Shown here: in pieces, positions 22,338 through 28,293 of the stretch
How the letters are laid out: every line of letters begins with the position of its first letter
Numbering within the stretch: position 1 is the first letter of the stretch
NCBI GenBank assembly: GCA_023419655.1
Contig: JAEZXP010000083.1
Coordinates: 1-28,293, forward strand
DNA: 28,293 bases
Direction: 5' to 3'
Source: Bacillota bacterium
GTDB lineage: Bacteria > Bacillota > Clostridia > Lachnospirales > Lachnospiraceae
The notes under the pieces: model-generated
The model's input: only the letters and a program-made list of their open reading frames with translations
Databases searched by the model: none
Told to the model about the DNA's origin: nothing
Position numbers and translations under genes: made by a program

Positions 22338-23008
22338 GATGTGCCCCCTTTACGTTCTTCTAATCTGTTTTCAAAAAGTCCGCTTGTTCTGCTGACAGGA
22401 AGAGTAAAGATGATACCGTTTCCGGGTTTATCAAGTTCTAAATCAGAATAGATTCTTTCTCTAATTGAAGCGGCTTTATCCCTTGGTGTAACAACCATCA
22501 CGGTATCTTTCTGAGGCTCGACAACCAGCGGATAATAAAAATCTGTGGGAACACCGGCGCCGTGGCCGTGTATCAGTGTTCCTCCTCGTGCACCTGCAGC
22601 CCTTGCCGAAGAGATACAATCCTTGCTTCTGCCTTTATCCACAATAGTAAAGATACAGCAATGAGTAAATCGACTGTCCTTCGCAGATATAGTATGCTCT
22701 TGATTAGAAGAATCCAGAGTCCAGTGCCTGAATGGAACAGAAAAAGCGATTCCCTTATTTCTCTTGTAGAAATAAAACGCTTCATTCAGTGTTTCGTGTA
22801 GTTTCAGGTCCAATTCCTCGGATGCGGGTATCATAAGAATTTCTTTCCGCGTCTCCGTAAGACCCATTGTCTCCAACAACCGGGACTGTATCGTGCCTTC
22901 GCCGAGGAGAATCGTACCTCCGGCTGCGCCGCATTCTTTTGCCTTTTTCAATGCGGCATTCGCCTTACCTCTGTTTACAATGGTAAAAAATAATGTATCG
23001 ATTGCCAT
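22334..23008 (-). CDS. tandem P-II-like regulatory protein
   Basis: This 224-aa soluble protein consists of two P-II-like domains. Domain 1 (about 1-95) has LFFTIVNRGKANAALKKAKE and GAAGGTILLGEGT. Domain 2 (about 112-215) has CIFTIVDKGRSKDCISSARA, GARGGTLIHGHGAG and KDTVMVVTPRD. Both keep the (N/D)-(R/K)-G and GAxGGT signatures seen in P-II proteins associated with DUF1538. A classical T-loop uridylylation motif is not evident. The likely start is ATG 23008, although AGGAG lies only two bases before it; an overlapping GTG at 23011 is the alternative. It is translationally coupled to the DUF1538 transporter gene and probably controls it by binding a small molecule (inference). Confidence 0.82.
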   Translation of the reverse strand: MAIDTLFFTIVNRGKANAALKKAKECGAAGGTILLGEGTIQSRLLETMGLTETRKEILMIPASEELDLKLHETLNEAFYFYKRNKGIAFSVPFRHWTLDSSNQEHTISAKDSRFTHCCIFTIVDKGRSKDCISSARAAGARGGTLIHGHGAGVPTDFYYPLVVEPQKDTVMVVTPRDKAASIRERIYSDLELDKPGNGIIFTLPVSRTSGLFENRLEERKGGTS

Positions 23009-23055
23009 CACTCCTATTCTTACTTTCTTCGTAAATGAAAAAAGTTGATTTTATA

Positions 23056-23280
23056 TTATTCATGACTTATATCATGAGGTTCTTCCACAATTGCCATGAT
23101 ATCACCAATGTCACAATGCAAAGCAGTGCAAATTTTAAGTAACACATCGGTTGTCACATTTTCATGCTTTCCAAGCTTAGCCATTGATGCATGGCTTATT
23201 CCAGCAAGAGCACAAAGGTCCTTTTTTCGCATCTCCCGGTCAATAAGAAGCTTCCATAATTTTTTGTAACTGATATACAA
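23056..23280 (-). CDS. XRE/Cro-type transcriptional regulator (YozG-like)
   Basis: This 74-aa DNA-binding protein is made up entirely of a Cro/C1-type helix-turn-helix (KLWKLLIDREMRKKDLCALA, GISHASMAKLGKHENVTTDVLLKICTALHCDIGDIM) with a short acidic tail. I favour a TTG start at 23280 after GAGGTGA. The alternative GTG at 23289 adds three residues but overlaps that ribosome binding site. The gene lies 47 bases upstream of the tandem P-II gene on the same strand and behind the promoter at 23345-23373. It probably regulates this three-gene operon. Confidence 0.85.
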   Translation of the reverse strand: MYISYKKLWKLLIDREMRKKDLCALAGISHASMAKLGKHENVTTDVLLKICTALHCDIGDIMAIVEEPHDISHE

Positions 23281-23344
23281 AGTAATCACCTCGATTGGAT
23301 GTATTAGTAAAGAGATGGTCCGAAAAATAACTATACATTAAATA

Positions 23345-23373
23345 AGTATACCATAAAAATTCAGCGTTCACAA
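23345..23373 (-). promoter_or_regulatory. promoter of the XRE / P-II / DUF1538 operon
   Basis: On the minus strand TTGTGA (23373-23368), 17 bases, then TATACT (23350-23345), about 65 bases before the XRE start. Confidence 0.7.
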
Positions 23374-23537
23374 TATTTAGTGCAGTAAAAACATATTAAA
23401 AGGAATAAAAAACATATTTATTTTATCTAAAATTTATCTAAAATTCGCCTGTATGTTACTCTTTCATACCAGTGCCAGGAACCGTATTATTATGGATATT
23501 CTATAAGATTATACAGAATGAGTGTTCGGTTATATAC

Positions 23538-23567
23538 TTGATGTTAGCTCTGATAATGTGGTATAAT
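23538..23567 (+). promoter_or_regulatory. candidate promoter for the SbcD/YhaO-type gene
   Basis: TTGATG (23538-23543), 18 bases, then TATAAT (23562-23567) with extended TGG. A second extended -10, TGG-TATAAT (23654-23659), lies at the right end of the repeat element, closer to the gene, without a clear -35. Confidence 0.5.
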
Positions 23568-23575
23568 GTCAACAG

Positions 23576-23661
23576 ACATTATACCCGCGCCGGCCGAAGG
23601 GCGTGCGCATAACTGGCACGAAGTGCCAATGCCATGGATGCTTGCGGACATGGTATAATGT
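23576..23661. mobile_element. MITE-like GC-rich repeat element
   Basis: Perfect 10-bp terminal inverted repeats (ACATTATACC at 23576-23585, GGTATAATGT at 23652-23661) flank 66 bases of about 64% GC, in surroundings that are very AT-rich. Inside is a perfect hairpin TGGCAC-GAA-GTGCCA (23614-23628) and a CCATG/CATGG pair. A third copy of the end (GGTATAATGTC, 23560-23570) lies just outside and forms an 11-bp inverted repeat with the left end. No coding capacity is seen. I cannot test here whether other copies exist. Confidence 0.5.
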
Positions 23662-23750
23662 ATGCAAATAAGCGGATTAGTCCAAGATAATCTTAATATG
23701 CGAGGTACAAACAGATTGAATTATGAAGTATAAAATGATGGAGAGATGAT

Positions 23751-24833
23751 ATGAAATTCATACATATTGCAGATGTGCACCTGGGAGCAATCCCAGATTC
23801 GAATATGCCTTGGGCTAAGGAGCGGCAAAAAGAGATATGGGAAGGCTTTAAGAACATCATAACGGTATGCAATGAAGAAAAGACGGATTTGCTATTGATT
23901 GCCGGAGATTTATTTCATAAGCAGCCCTTGATTCGTGAATTAAAGGAAGTGAATTATTTGCTTTCTACCTTAAAGACCGCCAAAGTGGTTATGATGGCGG
24001 GAAACCACGATTATATCGGAATAAGGTCCAATTACCGGGGATTTGAATGGGATGAAAGAGTCCATATGTTTCTTGAGGATACGATGGAGGCTGTGGAATT
24101 ACCGGAGATGAATACTTTCGTTTACGGCCTTAGCTATCTTACGAGGGATATAACAGAGCCTCGGTATGATAAGATAGATGTATCGCGGGAGAATGGAATT
24201 CAGATTCTTCTTGCCCACGGCGGCGATGAGAAGAATATTCCCATAAACCGCAATAAATTATTAAACTCCGGATTTGACTATATTGCTCTTGGACATATTC
24301 ATAAGCCGGAGATTATCAGTAACAGGATGGCTTACGCCGGCTCGCTGGAACCCTTAGATAGGAATGAAACCGGACAGCGGGGTTATATCATAGGAGAGAT
24401 ACGTACAGACGGAAAAAGGCAGACCGATATCCGATTCATAAAAAGCTCCCATAGAGAATATAAGAAGCTGACGGTGACAGTAAATCAAGATACCACCAAT
24501 GGAGCACTCGTTGACCAAATCAAGGACATGATTCGAAAAGAAGGGGATAACCACATTTATCAGATTAATATAGAAGGATTCAGGGATGAAGATATCCGCT
24601 TTGATAAGACTGCCATTTATCCTCTGGGAAATATATTGGAGGTTACCGATGAATCGGTTCCTGATTATGACTTTGATACCCTTTTTCGTGAGAATTCCGA
24701 TAACATAATCGGATTGTTTATTAAACGGATAAGAGATGCAGAAAAGCAGGATACGATATCAAGAAAAGCACTTTACTATGGGACCCAGGCGCTGCTTGAG
24801 TCCGTACAGCGGGACAGCCATAGAACCATATGA
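23751..24833 (+). CDS. SbcD/YhaO-type metallophosphoesterase, DNA repair exonuclease
   Basis: This 360-aa protein has the calcineurin-like phosphoesterase motifs of Mre11/SbcD nucleases: IADVHLG (Asp8, His10), IAGDLFH, MAGNHDYIG, LLAHGGDE and LGHIHKPE. A C-terminal capping region follows (FRDEDIRFDKTAIYPLG ... ALLESVQ). It is predicted to work with an SbcC-like ATPase in processing DNA ends; YhaO of Bacillus is the closest analogue by length and gene order. The ATG follows GGAGAG. Its stop lies 23 bases before the ATPase start, so the two form an operon. The nuclease frame is intact although the ATPase is broken. Confidence 0.9.
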   Translation: MKFIHIADVHLGAIPDSNMPWAKERQKEIWEGFKNIITVCNEEKTDLLLIAGDLFHKQPLIRELKEVNYLLSTLKTAKVVMMAGNHDYIGIRSNYRGFEWDERVHMFLEDTMEAVELPEMNTFVYGLSYLTRDITEPRYDKIDVSRENGIQILLAHGGDEKNIPINRNKLLNSGFDYIALGHIHKPEIISNRMAYAGSLEPLDRNETGQRGYIIGEIRTDGKRQTDIRFIKSSHREYKKLTVTVNQDTTNGALVDQIKDMIRKEGDNHIYQINIEGFRDEDIRFDKTAIYPLGNILEVTDESVPDYDFDTLFRENSDNIIGLFIKRIRDAEKQDTISRKALYYGTQALLESVQRDSHRTI

Positions 24834-24856
24834 AGAAGGAAGGACAGGGGGCAGAG

Positions 24857-26945
24857 ATGCTTTTTACAAAGCTGAGATTGGATTACTTCGGGAAATTTTC
24901 GGGCAAGGAGATAGAGCTGCAACCGGGAATCAACTTAATATATGGAGAAAATGAGGCAGGAAAGTCCACGGTTCATACCTTTATTAAAGGAATGCTTTTT
25001 GGGATAGAGCGGTTAAGGGGGAAGAGGGGCGGCATCAAGAGAGGACATCTACACCCGCTACCTGCCATGGGAATATCCCGGTGCTTATGGCGGGCAGATG
25101 GACATAGAGACAGAGGATAAAAAATACCGGATTCAGAGAAGCTTCCATACCAATGACAAATCATTTGCCATTTTTGATGTTTATACCGGCAGGGAGGTTA
25201 AGCTAAAGGAAGGCCATATTGGGGAGCTTATACCCGGACTGACAGAAGCCGTTTTTAGAAATACCATCAGTGTCGGCCAGCTTAGAGCGGAGACGGATGC
25301 GGAGCTTGCTTCCCATGTCAGAAATTATATTACGAATTTATCCATAACAAAAAGTAAAGAAGTTAACATCGAGAGAGCGGTAAGCGCACTGAAAGAGCAG
25401 AAAAAAACACTGGAGTCCATACCCTATGCTTCCCAGATGAAGGAGCTGTCGGATGCGATAGAGGAGGGAATGGCAAGAGAGAAGAAGAGTGATTCACTTG
25501 CAGTCTCGTTAAAGGAGCTGGAAAATGAGGAGATAAAGCTGAAGGAACGGGCAGGTGTGTATAAGACGGTACCGTATCAAAAAGAAGAAGCATTCATGGA
25601 GGAGCTGCCGGCTATCCTTGAAAAGTACCGAATATAACAAGAGCTTACCAGGCAGTATACGCAGCTGGATTCACAAATAGACGGCTTAAAATTAAAGCTG
25701 AAGGATTTAGAGAAGGAAGCCGGCCGTGAGACGAATTTCAAGAAAGATTTTGATGAGGCGAATATGTATAATGAAATGTTAAGAGAATATCATAACAAGC
25801 TTCAAGAGCTTTATTAGGATTATGAGGATATCATCCGAAATAAAAGAGGGATAAGCTTTCTGTCTATGGGTGTATCCATAATGGCGGCTTTACTTGGTTT
25901 TTATCTTACGGGGTCTCTTATAGCCGGGGCGGGTATTATGGCTATAGCATTGGTTGCCGGAGGAGCCTTACGAGCTATCTTGAATAAAAAAAGAAATTCT
26001 GCAATCGAGGATAATCAGCTGTGGATAAATGAAACCAGGGAGGACTACCTTGAAGCAGAAAATCGTATGAAAGCAATATATGATATGTATCGGGTAAACT
26101 CTGTTCAGGAATTGGAAGAGAAGAAAGAGAAGTATTTAAAAACCAGTCTGTCACTTGAACATGGAAAAGAGCAATTAAAAGAGCTGGTTGATAGAAGAAA
26201 ACAGACAGAGGACAACGGTGATGAGCTTCATGATACAATTATGATTTATATGCATAGATTTATATCGGAAGAAGAGCTGACACCGGAAGCGATGGAGAGG
26301 CTTAAAGAGACGATATGTATCAAAAAGAAGGAAGTTCAAAGGGAACAAGCTGAACGAAATATGCAGTTAGAAGAGTGCCGCATTCAGATTGAAAGAATAC
26401 GCTGGGAGCTATCCCAGTTAGAGGATAATGAATCGGAGCTTATTAAGAATAAAGAACAGTATACCTATCTTATGAAAAAGGAAGAGGAAAATAATGCAGA
26501 GCTGGCGGCAATTAACCTTGCTTTAAACACCATCCGCGAGCTTTCTGCCACTATACATGACAGCTTTGGTATGCAGCTAAACGAAACGGTTTCAGAGATA
26601 ATCCGGAGTGTAACCAATCATAGGTATCAGGATATTAAAATCGATGAGAAGCTAACGATTAAGCTTGGCTGGAGGGATAATTACATATTGCTGGACAGGT
26701 TAAGTGCAGGTACGATTGACCAGGTATACTTTGCGCTTCGCCTTGCGGTTGCCGATTTGCTCATGGGTGTGAATAGTCTGCCGATTATGCTGGATGATAG
26801 CTTTGCATTCTATGATGATAGCAGGATAAAAGCGGCATTCGCCCAAATTGCATGCCGCAATCAGGTCCTTTTATTCAGCTGTCAGACGAGAGAGAAGCGT
26901 ATCCTTGAGGAATTGGGGCTGCCGTTTAATTTTGTAAGGCTGTGA
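24857..26945 (+). pseudogene. SbcC/YhaN-type AAA ATPase, disrupted by a frameshift and two stop codons
   Basis: The gene would encode about 695 aa of an SMC-like ATPase. The pieces are in order. From ATG 24857: MLFTKLRLDYFGKFSGKEI and Walker A GENEAGKST, up to GIERLRG. The frame then shifts at a run of five G (25017-25021); removing one G restores RLRGRGAASREDIYTRYLPW in the next frame, matching the family. That frame continues through a long coiled coil to TAA at 25635-25637, then again to TAG at 25815-25817. After it come two membrane-like segments (FLSMGVSIMAALLGFYL; AGAGIMAIALVAGGAL), more coiled coil, the ABC signature region LSAGTIDQVYFALRLAVADL and Walker B LPIMLDDSFAFYDD. The C terminus is intact. 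The ATG at 24830, overlapping the nuclease stop, is a less likely start. Confidence 0.85.
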
Positions 26946-26985
26946 GCCCTACGCATTTTACCAGGGCTTTGTATCGGAGGGTTCC

Positions 26986-28293
26986 ATGGACAAAAGAAAG
27001 AAAAATTCAATTGAGAAAGAGAAAAGGAAGATAGGAAAAGTGATTAAGCTTATCCTAAAGCTTTTTGTCTTTATTTTTCTATTGGCCTTAACGATAGGGA
27101 TATTTTACTTTTATAACACCTATGGAAAGATTCTGATAAAGCTGCAGCAGGAAGCCAGAAACTTGGTTCGTTCGTCGACGGAGGAGACTTTCCGCTCATC
27201 GCAGACCAGTCTGGTTTATGACAATGACGGGGAGCTGATATCCTCATTAAAAGGGGTCAAGGATGTCTATTATATTGAATACAAGGATATTCCGGCCACG
27301 GTTCTTAACGCGATTATCGTAACGGAGGATAAGAAATTTTTTAATCATGACGGGGTGGATTATCTGGCAAATGTCCGTGCGGCGATTGCCCTTATAAAGC
27401 ATAAAGGAGAGATTACCCAAGGTGCCAGTACCATAACCCAGCAGCTTGCAAGAAATGTATTTTTGACGCATGATGTTACCTATGAGAGAAAAATCAAGGA
27501 GATTTTTATTGCCCAGGAGCTGGAGAAGATTTATTCCAAGGACAAGATAATGGAATTTTATATTAATAATATCTATTATGCCAATGGCTATTACGGGATT
27601 CTTGCCGCCGCCAATGGCTACTTCAATAAGGGGATTAACCAGCTTAGTTTGTCTCAGACTACATTCTTATGCGCCATACCCAACAATCCCAGCATGTATG
27701 ACCCGTATACGAATATGGAGCATACCATCGAAAGAAGAGGCAGAATCCTTAAGCAGATGCATGAGAATGGAAAAATCAATCCGGTGGATTACAGACATGC
27801 ACTGGATGAAAAGATTACTGTACTCAGGCAGCCGTCGGACAAGAAGGATTATGTGGAGACCTTCGTATACCATAGTGCAATAAAGGCCTTGATGAAGGAG
27901 AGCGGATTTATATTCCGGAATGAATTTGCGGATGAAGCGGTCAGGCAGGACTATAAGGCGGCGTATGATGAGCTGTACTATCGGTATCAGAAGCAGCTTT
28001 ATACAAGCGGGTACAGAATATATACCTCAATTGACCTGGATAAACAGGAGTATCTTCAAGAGGCAGTGGACGGTGTGCTGGAGACCTTTGCAGATACCAA
28101 TGAGGAGGGTATATATATGCTCCAGGGGGCGGCAGTATGTATTGATAACGATACGGGAAGAGTGGCCGCAATCGTGGGCGGACGAAGCCAGAATCATGTA
28201 GGGTATACTCTTAACAGAGGATATCAAAGCTACAGGCAGCCGGGAAGTGCCATAAAACCGCTTATTGTCTATACACCTCCCTTTGAACGGGGA
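26986..28293 (+). CDS. class A penicillin-binding protein, N-terminal part (3' end outside window)
   Basis: This bifunctional peptidoglycan glycosyltransferase/transpeptidase is visible for 436 residues, with no stop before the window end. A basic cytoplasmic tail (MDKRKKNSIEKEKRK) precedes one membrane anchor (about 18-45: VIKLILKLFVFIFLLALTIG). The GT51 domain has VTEDKKFFNHDGVDY with the catalytic Glu, GASTITQQLARN, RKIKEIFIAQELE and FYINNIYYANGYYG. A linker region follows, and the transpeptidase domain begins near GAAVCIDNDTGRVAAIVGG. Its catalytic SxxK is SAIK in RQPGSAIKPLIVY, just before the edge. The ATG follows GGAGG with five bases of spacing. Confidence 0.93.
   Translation, partial: MDKRKKNSIEKEKRKIGKVIKLILKLFVFIFLLALTIGIFYFYNTYGKILIKLQQEARNLVRSSTEETFRSSQTSLVYDNDGELISSLKGVKDVYYIEYKDIPATVLNAIIVTEDKKFFNHDGVDYLANVRAAIALIKHKGEITQGASTITQQLARNVFLTHDVTYERKIKEIFIAQELEKIYSKDKIMEFYINNIYYANGYYGILAAANGYFNKGINQLSLSQTTFLCAIPNNPSMYDPYTNMEHTIERRGRILKQMHENGKINPVDYRHALDEKITVLRQPSDKKDYVETFVYHSAIKALMKESGFIFRNEFADEAVRQDYKAAYDELYYRYQKQLYTSGYRIYTSIDLDKQEYLQEAVDGVLETFADTNEEGIYMLQGAAVCIDNDTGRVAAIVGGRSQNHVGYTLNRGYQSYRQPGSAIKPLIVYTPPFERG

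Noticed and set aside
25635..25817. Stop-codon recoding (for example pyrrolysine) in the YhaN-type ATPase
   Set aside because: One stop is TAA and the other TAG, a frameshift is also present, and no other gene in the window shows recoding; gene decay is simpler.
1..28293. CRISPR arrays, tRNA or rRNA genes, complete insertion sequences, integrase or restriction systems
   Set aside because: I looked for regularly spaced repeats, cloverleaf signatures and transposase motifs on both strands and saw none; short repeats found are listed separately.

Overview
The window looks like a chromosomal segment of a low-GC, obligately anaerobic Firmicute, probably a member of the Lachnospiraceae or a related Clostridia family. 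The signs are AT-rich intergenic DNA with strong AGGAGG-type ribosome binding sites, sigma-A style promoters, a trimeric electron-bifurcating [FeFe]-hydrogenase operon, a second sensory-type [FeFe]-hydrogenase cluster, a PerR-type Fur protein, a c-di-AMP receptor (DarA/PstA family) and a preQ1-riboswitch/QueT unit. Species cannot be fixed from the window alone.

Left part (1-6060): the 3' end of ileS, darA, a trigger-factor-like FKBP lipoprotein, a DEAD-box RNA helicase with a DbpA-type RNA-binding tail, perR with a Fur-box-like dyad over its own -10 box, and a small unknown gene on the opposite strand. Most of these have their own recognisable promoter and terminator.

Centre (6073-15958): two divergent hydrogenase units. 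Leftward is hydC (NuoE-like) - stand-alone HATPase - [2Fe-2S] protein - hydB (NuoF-like) - hydA, the parts of an NAD(H)/ferredoxin bifurcating hydrogenase plus two accessory proteins. A Rex-like dyad covers the -35 region of its promoter. Rightward is a PAS protein with a degenerate GGDEF domain, then DRTGG - anti-sigma-like ATPase - HydS-type [FeFe]-hydrogenase - DRTGG - PHP phosphoesterase, tightly packed or overlapping. I read this as a hydrogen or redox sensing module facing the hydrogenase it may control. That is inference, and it is the most interesting system here.

Right-centre (16029-20473): asnS, queT behind a preQ1-I riboswitch, an AraC/GyrI-type regulator that has lost its middle, a coiled-coil protein with four 21-bp repeat units, about 500 bases without a credible gene, and an isolated phage-type holin.

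Right part (20487-28293): a leftward operon of an XRE regulator, a tandem P-II-like protein and a DUF1538 membrane protein that carries a third P-II-like domain. Then come a GC-rich MITE-like element, an SbcD/YhaO-type nuclease gene, its SbcC/YhaN-type ATPase partner broken by one frameshift and two stop codons, and the 5' part of a class A penicillin-binding protein that runs off the window end.
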